Assembly: GCF_040436345.1 (NCBI RefSeq)
Contig: NC_133219.1
Coordinates: 18,188,958 to 18,252,957, forward strand
Reading direction: 5' to 3'
DNA: 64,000 nt
Source: Pagrus major
Taxonomy: Eukaryota; Chordata; Actinopteri; Spariformes; Sparidae
The position numbers and the translations under genes are program-made. The stretch's first letter is position 1, and every line of letters starts with the position of its first letter. The notes beneath the pieces were generated by a model. That model was not told the DNA's origin and did not search any database. It saw only the letters and a program-made list of their open reading frames with translations. This document shows, piece after piece, positions 24,301-33,639 of the stretch.

Positions 24301-26886
24301 AATCTGTGAACTGTTGTTATTGTAGGGAGGTGGTGAAGCCAAAACCTTGACGCCCAAACAGTGTGTGATTATCGATGCAGGGCTGGAGTCCATCAAGGTA
24401 GGTGAAGAACATTCACATGTCTGAAAGTCACATGTCAAGCAAAAACTGGTCAATTTCAAACTAAAGAGAAATTGATACAATTTCTCGGCATTAAAAACAT
24501 GCAAGATAATAGTAAAAAGTTAAGAAATGCTTTTCAGTACTATTTATTTCTGGTAGCCAACAACATTAGCCAAGACAAACGCAGACAATAACAAAAACAA
24601 TAAAGGAACTCTGACAATCCCAAAATACACTGAAATATCTTTGTTACAAGTATTACAAAAGTACACAAAATTAACAAGAAATAAAAGATTAACACCTCCA
24701 GACAAAATAACATTATGTCAAAGAACTGAGTCTACCTATCAAGAAAAAAGGTCAATCATAAACAAGAACAAATTCTCAAAGTCATGAAAAGTAACTCAAT
24801 CTGAGTGACTCTCTTTTACTTTTTTTATTTATTTCTTATCTATTTTTTTGGATGTCCTTATCTTAAGTGTGATTTGGCTACTGAAAGAGTGCAACTTCTT
24901 TAATGTTATCATGAATAAAGCACTCTGATGTAAAATGATATATTTCTCCCCTTAACCACGCTGCTCTCTCTTCCGTCAGCAATACTTCCACGCAGGAGGA
25001 AACGGGCTGAAGAAGGCGTTTGTCGAGAAAAGCCCTGAACTGGCTTCACTGCGTTACGCCCTCTCCCTCTACTCCCAGAGCACCGATGCTCTCATCAAGA
25101 CCTTTGTCACCACACAACACTCTCAAGGTGGTCATACACACACACACACACACACAAGTACTGTAGACGCATTTACAGTATGGGCTTTGGGGGGTTGGAT
25201 GTCGCTCATGTGGTTCAAATTAACTAAAATGTTCCTCTCTGCTCATCCCTGTCTTCTCAGTGCATGATGGGATGGGCATCAGAATCACTGGCAATGAGAA
25301 GATTCGACCTGACAGGGGTAAGTTCACCGCTCTCTGAAATAAGGGCTTTTCACAGGGAACCGTTGAGCTTCTTTGTAGACTTTCACACTTCAGTGAAACA
25401 ATAGAGGTCAAAGAAATTGAACTGAAGCGCTTATTGGATCACCTGTCACCAAAAAGGTGCTTTACTCTATTAACTAATGAGTCACCATGTTGCATTATAT
25501 TTCACGTCTCCTTGTTAATGAAAACGTGTGTCAAACTGTAATGTAATTAAAATGGAGAGCTATTTTAAGCACTACCTGCTGCAATGCTGAATTTCCATTG
25601 GCATGGCTGAGTACTCTCAGTCTGTGGGTTGTACAGTTTTTAAATGATGCTGAAAATTAGAAAATGATCACTTAATCAAAGACTAACCAAAAGTTTAAGA
25701 TATGGTGGAGTGTCTTTAGTGTTACCTAGTTTTCTGATTATTATCATCACCCTCTATAGTCGTATAGTAAAAGCATTTTTTAACAAGTTTGACCAAAGCT
25801 GAACTGTAAGATAAGAAAGTCGGCGCAGCAGCAGTAATATCAAGATAAGACTAAAGAGGGAAAGGAAAACATTGGGAGTGAGCTTTAAAGATGTTAATCA
25901 TGTTAATGTGCCATGTGGTGTTTGTGTCCTGCAGGCGCCGGGATAGAGAAGCCTATCGGAGAGGCTGTTCTTCAGATCGACATGATGCTCGGGAAGGAAC
26001 GCAAAATCACTGTCAGAGGTGAGACCTCCTAAATTCAGAATACACAAACATTTAGAATTATATCCTGATGTTTTAACGACATCTTTAAATCTGTCAACTG
26101 CATAGACTACTATACCAAACCTGACCTCTTCCTCATTCAAATCTTAACTTTAATCCAGGACAAAATCCTGGATTAATATTGTTCTATAACAAATAGTGAT
26201 GTAAATAGGGCACATCAAAACAAAACAAAATATATAAAATGGGAAAATCAAAATACAGTGTGTACAAACACACATGAATGTATCATCAACATTGAATCTC
26301 AGTCCGTTTCATGTGCTCTCCCTCTGTTTTCCACATTTCTCCATCCAGTCATCGCAGCAAACGATATGAAGTGGCAGACATCCGGGATGTTCCGGCCTTT
26401 CGTCGAAGTCTCCATGGTTGGTCCCTTCCTGGCCGACAAGAAGCGCAAGTTCACCACGAAGTCCAAGAACAACAGCTGGTCGGCAAAGTTCAACGAGGCT
26501 TTCCAATTGTGAGTTTGAAATCTGTACTCTGACACCTACAAATGAACTAAACGAGCAGTAAATTAGTGGCTGATGTTTTTTAATTCCCTTTTCTGCCATG
26601 TAGTGTCCTGGGTAAGGAGTCCCCAGACTGCTATGAGCTCCAGCTGACAGTGAAGGACTACTGTTTCGGCCGGGCGGACCGGGTGGTCGGCATGGCCGTG
26701 GTTCAGCTGCGTGACATCGCTGACCGCAAGACCTGCGTGTGCTGGTGTCCGCTGGGGCCGCGCATTCAAACTGACGAGACGGGCATGACGGTGATGCGTA
26801 TCCTGTCCCAGCGGTCTGCTGACGAGGTGGCCAAGGAGTTTGTCAAGCTGAAATCTGAAACTCGTCCTGTGGAGGAGGGCAGATGA
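422..26886 (+). CDS. unc13: UNC13/Munc13 family priming protein, 3' half (5' part outside window)
   Basis: Munc13 proteins prime synaptic vesicles at the presynaptic active zone by opening syntaxin through the MUN domain. Exons read from GT/AG sites and phase: 422-565, 4615-4692, 5033-5110, then 13 micro-exons (6616-16355, listed separately), 21241-21329, 21466-21603, 22893-23016, 23662-23706, 24326-24397, 24980-25127, 25261-25317, 25935-26018, 26349-26508, 26604-26886 (stop TGA 26884). They join in one open frame of 610 residues. Family hallmarks seen: [71 protein letters not shown], then a C2 domain from about VRVIAAND to WCPLGPRI and the tail [20 protein letters not shown]. The first 100 residues and the last 399 fit the family; the 111 between them are extra. 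C1, C2A/C2B and the N-terminal MUN lie upstream of base 1. The paralogue is not settled; wording such as VLPQSNDS suggests UNC13B/UNC13C rather than UNC13A or UNC13D. Confidence 0.93.
566..4614 (+). other. unc13: unc13 intron with GT microsatellite and diverged repeats
   Basis: A 4 kb intron between the exon ending RRFAK and the one starting [13 protein letters not shown]. It holds a long GT repeat (1983-2066). A stretch at about 1290-1425 resembles the end of the dispersed teleost repeat also seen at 55.7-56.4 kb. An antisense open frame at 3951-4286 has no recognisable product. No coding exon was recognised. Confidence 0.6.
1983..2066. repeat. (GT)n microsatellite
   Basis: About 84 bp of GT dinucleotide with one GTAT interruption near 2001, in an unc13 intron. 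Confidence 0.98.
5111..6615 (+). other. unc13: unc13 intron before the first micro-exon
   Basis: AT-rich intron. The donor after 5110 is followed within about 25 nt by a CA-rich run (5131-5163). The last bases before the 6616 acceptor are a GT run and a pyrimidine tract (tgtgtgtgcttttctctctgcag). No other feature was recognised. Confidence 0.6.
6853..6875. repeat. (TCC)n microsatellite
   Basis: Seven to eight TCC units between the first two micro-exons of unc13, forming a pyrimidine-rich tract. Confidence 0.9.
7288..7600 (-). mobile_element. Tc1/mariner-like transposon remnant, antisense in unc13 intron
   Basis: Read on the minus strand, 7600-7400 encodes a recognisable piece of a Tc1-type DDE transposase: [12 protein letters not shown] (second catalytic Asp region), [12 protein letters not shown] and [14 protein letters not shown]. 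In the usual NPIEHLW motif the third catalytic Glu is Gln here, and the frame is short and broken, so it is inactive. At 7290-7306 lies AGTATGTGGACACC, the terminal sequence shared with elements at 42278 and 55171. Only the 3' part of a transposase remains. Confidence 0.85.
8751..10583 (+). other. unc13: unc13 intron within the micro-exon array
   Basis: A 1.8 kb intron between the micro-exons [10 protein letters not shown] and [10 protein letters not shown] possible extra exon start at 9734 (ttgcag, then GAGAAGAG) has no in-phase donor and was not accepted. Confidence 0.55.
12023..13466 (+). other. unc13: unc13 intron within the micro-exon array
   Basis: Lies between the 9-nt exon and the exon AEKKDKEKQ. 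No additional exon, RNA gene or complete transposon was recognised. Confidence 0.5.
14601..16328 (+). other. unc13: unc13 intron before the last micro-exon
   Basis: AT-rich intron ending in a strong pyrimidine tract (tcctttctgtctctccgggaag). No coding potential was recognised. Confidence 0.55.
16650..16880. mobile_element. Degraded MITE of the AGGTGCAAT family
   Basis: Shares the internal blocks gctggttagcatgctaac and tcaaaactg..tatttat.cacattctg with copies at 20693, 44441 and 62690. The terminal repeats are not intact here. Confidence 0.5.
18411..18487. repeat. Perfect 28-bp inverted repeat (hairpin), unc13 intron
   Basis: The left arm 18411-18438 (TGGATCTGGCAGCC...CCTAC) is the exact reverse complement of the right arm 18460-18487, with a 21-nt spacer. 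It would fold into a perfect stem of 28 pairs. Pairing stops abruptly at both ends. No transposon terminal repeat or target duplication is evident beside it. Confidence 0.95.
20693..20960. mobile_element. Degraded MITE of the AGGTGCAAT family
   Basis: Starts with AAAGGTGCAATATGTAAGA, nearly identical to the terminal repeat of the intact copy at 44441. It shares the internal gctggttagcatgctaatt and gtcaaaactgttatttctt blocks. The right terminus is eroded. Confidence 0.7.
21332..21371. repeat. (CA)n microsatellite abutting an unc13 splice donor
   Basis: CA dinucleotides begin at about +3 of the intron whose donor is AG|GTAACACACA after exon 21241-21329. CA-rich tracts near donors are known binding sites of hnRNP L-type splicing regulators; any effect here is inference. 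Confidence 0.95.
21604..22892 (+). other. unc13: unc13 intron
   Basis: AT-rich intron between exons ending MEFLDG and beginning [11 protein letters not shown]. Nothing else was recognised. Confidence 0.6.
25137..25156. repeat. (CA)n microsatellite beside a weak unc13 splice donor
   Basis: About ten CA units start within 10 nt of the non-consensus donor CAAG|GTGGTC that ends exon 24980-25127. Confidence 0.9.
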
Positions 26887-29130
26887 GCAGCAGAAACACA
26901 GTGACTCGAGATGGGAGATAGTTGGAAAAGGTGAAAATAAGAAATTGACATGGATAATAGTCAGAGTTTAGAGTCAGGGGAACGCGTTGATCACAGCTTT
27001 GTCTGATGTTTATGAGTACTGTCATCTTCATCCTGAGACTTTGAGATTCTGACTGATAGTATTCAACATGGATGAGATCCTCCAAAAGAAACCGTACAAA
27101 CAAGCAAGCTGTCGTAGTTTGGTGAGAACGAAAGTACGTTTTGGAAGGACATGGTCTCTCAAAATGTTGAAAAAGAAGAACACATAGCATTACAATCAAG
27201 CAACATATGTGTTTAAATCACCAACTCTGTGGTCAAACATAGTTTTAGTTCATCTCTTGATCTTCTAAGGGAATGACTATGACTATTTTGGTCATCTGTA
27301 GCAAAATCGAACATATGTGTCACATGTTGGCCTTCAGAGCTGACCTCGCATCGCTAATCCACAGCTTTTTACCAAACATCCATTCACTGGAAAGAGTGGA
27401 TTTGTGTCTCTGTCTAACAGACAGTGTGGGAAGATGTTGACAAGGTTAACAAGGTGTTAGTTTTTTAAAAGTGAATGGATCTTATTGCTAATAAACGACT
27501 GTTTACCGAATTAAAGTAACTATGACATGACATGATAAATTGGAGGAAGAAGTTATTAACCAGTTAATTTATGTCCCAAAAAACCCATTAAAATAAGAAC
27601 ATGTCATTCTCAAAAATTCAAAAACATGGGAATTTAGTAACCGACAATGATTCCCAAAACTGAGCAAAAGAACAAAAAAAAATAAGCTCATGGTTCGTTT
27701 GTCATGTAGCCGCACCATATGTAATTCCTGCCACTAGAGGTCTCCTCAACCAAAACACAATAACAGACATAAGTAGCATGGGATTGTGGGAGTTGTTGTC
27801 CGCAATTTTAAAAAACCATCGCAGATTAAACTCTTTTTAAGTCTTGTTCACTGGCTTCCTTCCTCACGCTCTGACTTTCTCCCGTGCATTTAGTGACAGG
27901 CGACCAAATGAAACTCATCAATAAAATGCTTTAAAGTCTGGTAAGTTTAGAAAATGACATCACTTTACTTAAATGCAGTCTTTAAAAACAGGAAAAGATA
28001 AAAACCTATGCCATGTCATGATAAATGACATCCAAATCTAAGATGATACAGAGTCTAATGTCACGGTAAAGATAGAATTTCGATATATTGCTCAGCACTA
28101 GACTGAATATACTTTATAAAACCTTGAAAAGACAGAAAATTATGAAATACATCGCCTTAAAATACGCTGGCTAGCTAACATAGCTAGCTCACACACTCAG
28201 TGGGATTCAGGGAGATTTGTGTAGTAAAAAGTATTGATTTTTTCAGGAGCAAAGAATTATGGGAATAATAGTTTAAAGTGTGCGACTGACTGACCTCTGG
28301 ACTGTGGCCTGTCGAACAAAGCGCAGCTTCCCTGCACTGAGAAGAAACAGTGTCAGAGGTTTTTAATTTAGCTCTTCTGTTTTTGCCAAGTGTCAACCTG
28401 TGACTGTGAGCACTGTTTACCTGTCTCCCTGCTCTGAATGGAAACGACCAAAAGCTGACAACCTGTTTTGGTTAACACCTTTTATGCAGGACCAGAAATG
28501 GACCTCTATTTTTTTTCTGTCTACTTTTACAGTTTGAAATTGGATGAGAACAAAGGTTTTTAAAACGCCACAGCCTTGCCATGCATGCACAGTCACTGGA
28601 CCAATCGTATGTTTCTGAATGCCAGATTGGTCTTTCGCATTAGGCGCACTACAAACTTGGACTATGATGGAAACGATATCATGCAGGCAGGTTGTTCATT
28701 TGACCGAAGTGAGACTGGGTTTGATCCACACTCTTGTCTGTTTACTACGTGCCAAGGAACGCAACTGTTCAGCCAGCCATGTTGAACTAGCTCCCTCCAT
28801 GTATTTTGGGTTGTTCGCTGACAGATGTGGCCACTGTGGACGTCCCACTTTTTTGCTTACGATTTGCCAAAACTAGCTGCACTTAGGCTCTAAACTGAAC
28901 AGGATTTGTTTTGTAGAATTTAGATGAGATGTCCGAAGTTGTGTTGTTGGTTCTGCTGTTGGAAAATGAACAAATATTGGTCTGCAGCAGGGAATATAAG
29001 TGCATAAAAGGGGATTTTTTTACAATGGCCACAGCTGTAGTGACGACTGAACTCTTGCACTCTGTTTAAAATAACTGTAAGTTTGTAAAAAAAATAATTA
29101 AATACAAATAAAAGCCTACGACCAGAGCAT
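26887..29130 (+). other. unc13: unc13 3' UTR (probable extent)
   Basis: Sequence downstream of the unc13 stop has no further exon, is AT-rich and contains AATAAA hexamers at 27920-27925 and 29107-29112. Munc13 genes commonly have long 3' UTRs. The 3' end at about 29130 is inferred from the second hexamer. Confidence 0.5.
29107..29112 (+). terminator. unc13: Candidate poly(A) signal of unc13
   Basis: An AATAAA hexamer lies in an A-rich stretch about 2.2 kb past the stop codon, followed by T/G-rich sequence (gtatttattgtat). The upstream AATAAA at 27920-27925 is an alternative. Confidence 0.45.
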
Positions 29131-29320
29131 GTATTTATTGTATACAAAGTCAGCTAGAATTGTGATCTTTTTCATGTATGTAGTGTGAAATATGAAGACT
29201 GATCAAATGTATGTAAAGTAGTTATCATTATTCTAATGTGACATATGTTGAATATACTTGTAACAATATTTTGTATATAAAATATTTATGAATCAAAACA
29301 GTGGCTCCTGTTCTTCGTGA

Positions 29321-29367
<47 letters not shown>

Positions 29368-32047
29368 AGAAAAACTTGTAGCCTGCACTATAATGTTCTC
29401 TTCAGTGTCCTTGAGCAAGGAGCTAAACCCTGTTTACTCACTGTCATCTACATTAATTTAAGTTTTACAGTATAAACAATGAGTGGATATATTGTAGGCT
29501 GTCTTCCAATACTCATACAACCAGTAAAGTATTTAGTATGCAAGGAAAGCTCATTCATCTGTGCTCCAAATCACATATTTTTTTCCTTTTAATTAAAATT
29601 TTACAGACAGCGGCGGGTGTATGAGCAAGAGGGTCAAACTTTAAAGGCGCAATGTTATAACAAAGTAGTATGTCCCAATTACATGCATACTGCATGTAAA
29701 GAAAAAGAGAAATATCCATCAGAAACTGATAAGAGGTGGTGCTGTTGATCAACCTGTGCAGCTAACAATAATATTCATGTCAATAAGTGACAGAAAGTGG
29801 AAATAAAATGTTCAGAGTTCAAAATGAGCAGGCTGTGAACAAAATGTCTTCTTTGTCTCCATCTTGTGGCGTTTACAGGAAGTAAAATGTGTCCATGCAC
29901 TCACATCCTGTCTACATACTGTACATTCAATAATGTTGATGACATCATGCACATGTGAGCATGTTGTCCCGGAAAACTGCATTTAGTCTGTTACAACATG
30001 AATCAAATGTAACAGTGAAACCGTTTCTTAAACTATGTTGTCTTCTTGTAAATGTTGATCATTTCTACAGCCTTCATACACTGTGTTAGCATCATACAGT
30101 CCTGCTGACTGACTCAACTTGTTTAAAGAAGCAAATCTTTAGTGACAATCTGAATTCTCCTTCAGAGCAAATAATGTCAGACACCATCACTACATCTGTG
30201 TCTGTACAAGCCTCAGTACTCCCTCTCTTCAATGAGGCTGTCTGTAACAGAGCTGAGGAGCAACACACTGTCACAACTTCACTTTACAAACTTTATCAAC
30301 AACTGGAAAGTTTCTGCAGGTGTTTTTTTATTAACACAAAGTCTAAAAGGGAAATAAATATATATTTCATACGAAGATTGTTGTAAATTATTGTTATTTT
30401 TAAATGTTGAAATGCCATTTTTAGAGTTTATAATCCTGCAGTGAAGTTGTAGGAGAGTAAAGTTTAACCCTCTTTTAAATTAGGTGCTAACCAGCGTGAC
30501 AATCAATAAAACTCCATCAGTATTAAACGAGCTGCACAACTCTTCTCCAGTATGACATGACAGATGTGTGTCAAGAAAATTAAAACAACCTCATTGACAC
30601 AATTTTGTATCAAAGCTGTGATTTAATGTCACATCATGTGAAGCTGCATCCATCTGATTTACATTTTATAAACATGTAAATGATTAAGAAAGACACATTA
30701 AACTAAACTGCACTGTTGGTATTTCCTTTATGTTTAATCAAAAACTGAACATTTTCCATTTCCACTCATGTAATTGATCAAGTTTACACTACAACAGATG
30801 TCACATACAGCACAAAGAAGCACTGTGAGAGTTAGAGACTTAAATAAAACAAAATTAAATTAAAACAAGTTTCCTCAATAACTCATCAGAAATCCTGAAA
30901 ATATCAAAAACTAAAACTGATGACATGACGCTGTTTGACTCAAAACAAGATAATAATGACAAGGCGTTTTAACGGCTTTGAGTTGTAAAGTTTGTCTCCT
31001 GATGATGTGACACAGTTTCAACATTTTGCAGTCACAATTTTTTTATGGTTTAAACATAAAAAAACGCAATAAATCTTCTTTTGTTTACGGCTTTTTTAAT
31101 AAACAAATATTTTGTTGACATACATGAAAAGTAAACAGTTTATAAACAGCAGGAGTTACCACCTTTATACATGCAGGCTAAATAAAATATAATTAAACAC
31201 TTAACAAATCAACATCTTTAAAATGATGATTTTCAGCTGAAACTAATGAATTAAGTGTGAATATTGTCACAGTGAGTTTCCATGGAAACGTTCAAAGAAG
31301 ATCAAAACCACTTTTCATAGTTTGTTGCAAACAGTAGAGACACTTAAGACAAACATGTGACTCGACAACAGATGATAAAAATTTACAATCAATCAGAGTC
31401 AGAATGTGTGTTGATCCTCTGAACCACTGAGAGTCTGAGTGTAAAGAGTAAAAACTGAATTAAAACATGATCAGAACTAAAAGATCATCAGAAGATCCAG
31501 AAATCTGACAAACAAAAACTGATGTCTGATGATGATAAAAGTTAAAGAATCACACAACATATTTGGTTCAGTGGATACAGTTTATGTTATATTGTGATCT
31601 GATTTAAGACAAGATGCTTCTGAGCAGGATATCCAGTTATAATCTAAAATAATTAATTAGTATCATGTTTAAGAATGGATAATATAACACTGTCTCAGTA
31701 TAGTTTTAATCTAATTCAAACTTTATTTACTCTGATTTTTTTATGTGATCTAGGTTGGCGTAAAATCTTAATTGTCTTTCAAAAGTGACAATTAACTTTT
31801 TAATTGAAAGCAGTGAGGTTAAAATGTTTTCAGTTTTGTGCATAAAAACCACTTTGGATCATTTATGTCAGACAACAGAAACAGTTAAAAAAAACATTTC
31901 TGTGACCTTCAACATCAAATCAGATCTGCTTCAGACTTAATAATAAGTGTGATGATGATTTTAGTGATGAATTAATTAATCTCAAACGATCATGATACAG
32001 TGACACTGAATGTAAAAGTTGGAACAATTAATTCACATTCCTGAACA
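29131..32047. other. AT-rich non-coding DNA, 3' of TRIM gene A
   Basis: Apart from the GT repeat and the duplication unit itself, no gene was recognised. Part of the right half may be the 3' UTR of the minus-strand TRIM gene; no single poly(A) signal stands out. Confidence 0.5.
29325..29366. repeat. (GT)n microsatellite
   Basis: About 21 GT units between the unc13 3' end and the TRIM duplication. Confidence 0.97.
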
Positions 32048-33478
32048 TCACAGAGAAATATCAGTCTGACAGATTTTGAGATCAGCAGTTTTAGCATCAT
32101 CAGCATTTCCAATACTGAAATATGGGAAGAGTTTCTCAGTGAAAGTGTCTCTGTGAGTGTAGATGTGAGTCGTGTCTTCAGGGTCGTTGAAGGACACCTC
32201 CCCCCTGTCATAGTCCAGCTGGACTCTGATCCTCTGGAGACTCTTCTTCACTGTGACAGTCTCACCAGCACCATTAGTGTATTTTCCACTGCGATGCAAT
32301 AAACACCAGATTCCATATTCTGGTGTCAAACATATCTCTCCCTTCCTGTCAACTGACTCTTTAACCACACCTACATTCCAGTCAGGATGATCTCCCACCT
32401 CCACCTCCCAGCTGTGTTTCCCTGAGCTGAAGCCCTCAGAGCCATGAACATCTGCAAAGAACTCACATCTCTCTGGATTGTCAGGAAGCTGCTGCTTTGT
32501 GTCTCCATATCTCACACTGATCAGATCATCAGACAGATGGAGCCAGGGGTATGCAGTGTTTGGGTCCAGAATGACAGGACTGAAGTGGACCCTGTCCTTC
32601 ATCTTCTCCCAGACTCTGAAGGACAGGTTGCCCAGGTGTTTGGCCACATCTATCAGCGCTCCTGAGACCAGCTGTGGATCTGACAGTGAGCACTGGACTC
32701 TGGCTCTGGTCTGAGTGGCTTTATAACTGCTGAGGAATGGCACATTGTGTTTCTGCAGCTCTTCTTCAACAGCACAGATACTGTCTGACAGAGAGGAGAT
32801 CTGCTCCTCCATCATCTTCATCTCTCTGCTGATAGTCTTCCCCTTCTGCTCCTCTTCCTCCCTCAGAGCTGCCAGTCTGGACTCCTCTTCGTCTTTCAGG
32901 AACTGGTGGAGCTTGTTGAACTCTGCTCTGATCTGCCTCTCTGTGGACGACAGCTGCTTCTTGGAGTGTTCAATCACTTCATTGTATGTTTTCTTCACAT
33001 GTTTGTATTTGTTCCTCTTGTCCTGTAGAGACTTGAGGTCAGATGTCAGCTGCTCCTTCAGCTCACTGACTGCTTGTTCTACAGGAACCACCTTGTGACT
33101 CTGGTGGAGAGAAAACTCACAGACAGGACACACAGCTCTCTGCTCGTCCTCACAGTAGAGAAATGTCTCTTCTGGATGTTTACTACACACCACCTCCACC
33201 TTCTTCTCTCCTTTTTCTGCCTCAGATGATCCAGATTTCCGTCTCCCAGCAAAGGAGTCAGCCAGTTCCTTCAGAGCAAAGTTCAATGGTGGAAATTCCT
33301 TTGAGGATCTTCTTTCACAAATGGGACAGTTTTTGTTTTTAGCTTGTTCCCAGAATTTTTGCAGGCAGCTTGAACAGAAGCTGTGGTTGCAGCACAGAGA
33401 CACAGGATCTCTGAAAGTCTCTGAACACACATGGCAGCTCAGGTAACTTTCAAGAAGAGCAGAACTTTTCTCAGCCAT
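32048..33478 (-). CDS. TRIM protein A (RING, B-box, coiled coil, PRY-SPRY), TRIM35/NF7-like
   Basis: An intact intronless 476-aa tripartite-motif protein, a likely E3 ubiquitin ligase of the fish class C-IV TRIM expansion. RING zinc ligands seen: C15, C18, C30, H32, C35, C38, C51, C54. B-box 2 ligands: C98, H101, C109, E112 (usual Asp position), C117, C120, H125, H128. A long charged coiled coil follows at about 130-250. A PRY-SPRY domain spans about 285-470, with WEVEVGDHPDWNVGV and LDYDRGEVSF. The start is the first Met (MAEKSSALLES), immediately before the RING as in related genes; the length is typical. The paralogue at 37149 is very similar except in the B-box and one SPRY loop. An interferon-type element lies 149 bp upstream. 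Function in antiviral signalling is inferred from family and promoter; exact orthology is not assigned. Confidence 0.93.
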   Translation of the reverse strand: MAEKSSALLESYLSCHVCSETFRDPVSLCCNHSFCSSCLQKFWEQAKNKNCPICERRSSKEFPPLNFALKELADSFAGRRKSGSSEAEKGEKKVEVVCSKHPEETFLYCEDEQRAVCPVCEFSLHQSHKVVPVEQAVSELKEQLTSDLKSLQDKRNKYKHVKKTYNEVIEHSKKQLSSTERQIRAEFNKLHQFLKDEEESRLAALREEEEQKGKTISREMKMMEEQISSLSDSICAVEEELQKHNVPFLSSYKATQTRARVQCSLSDPQLVSGALIDVAKHLGNLSFRVWEKMKDRVHFSPVILDPNTAYPWLHLSDDLISVRYGDTKQQLPDNPERCEFFADVHGSEGFSSGKHSWEVEVGDHPDWNVGVVKESVDRKGEICLTPEYGIWCLLHRSGKYTNGAGETVTVKKSLQRIRVQLDYDRGEVSFNDPEDTTHIYTHRDTFTEKLFPYFSIGNADDAKTADLKICQTDISL

Positions 33479-33626
33479 TTGTTACTGAAGTTATTTTTCA
33501 CTGCAGGACTCACCAAGTTACTGTCTCTTCTCTTGATTGCTTCAAATACTCCGAACGAGTGTTTTTCAGCAGAGAACTCACACCCTGTAATGGCGTCTCA
33601 GCTCTGTTCAACAATGTCAAATCTAC

Positions 33627-33636
33627 TTTCACTTTC
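33627..33636 (-). promoter_or_regulatory. Candidate ISRE/IRF element of TRIM gene A
   Basis: The minus strand reads GAAAGTGAAAG, matching the ISRE core GAAANNGAAA, 149 bp upstream of the TRIM A start codon. The same element at the same distance precedes TRIM B. Confidence 0.65.
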
Positions 33637-33639
33637 TTT

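Noticed and set aside
26155-26175. Small inverted repeat around aatcctggat in an unc13 intron
   Set aside because: Only about 8 bp per arm; expected by chance at this scale.
32745-33098. Serine-rich plus-strand frame opposite TRIM A, repeated at 37846 opposite TRIM B
   Set aside because: Antisense of the coiled-coil coding sequence; Ser/Cys/Leu strings are the reverse of Glu/Lys codons.
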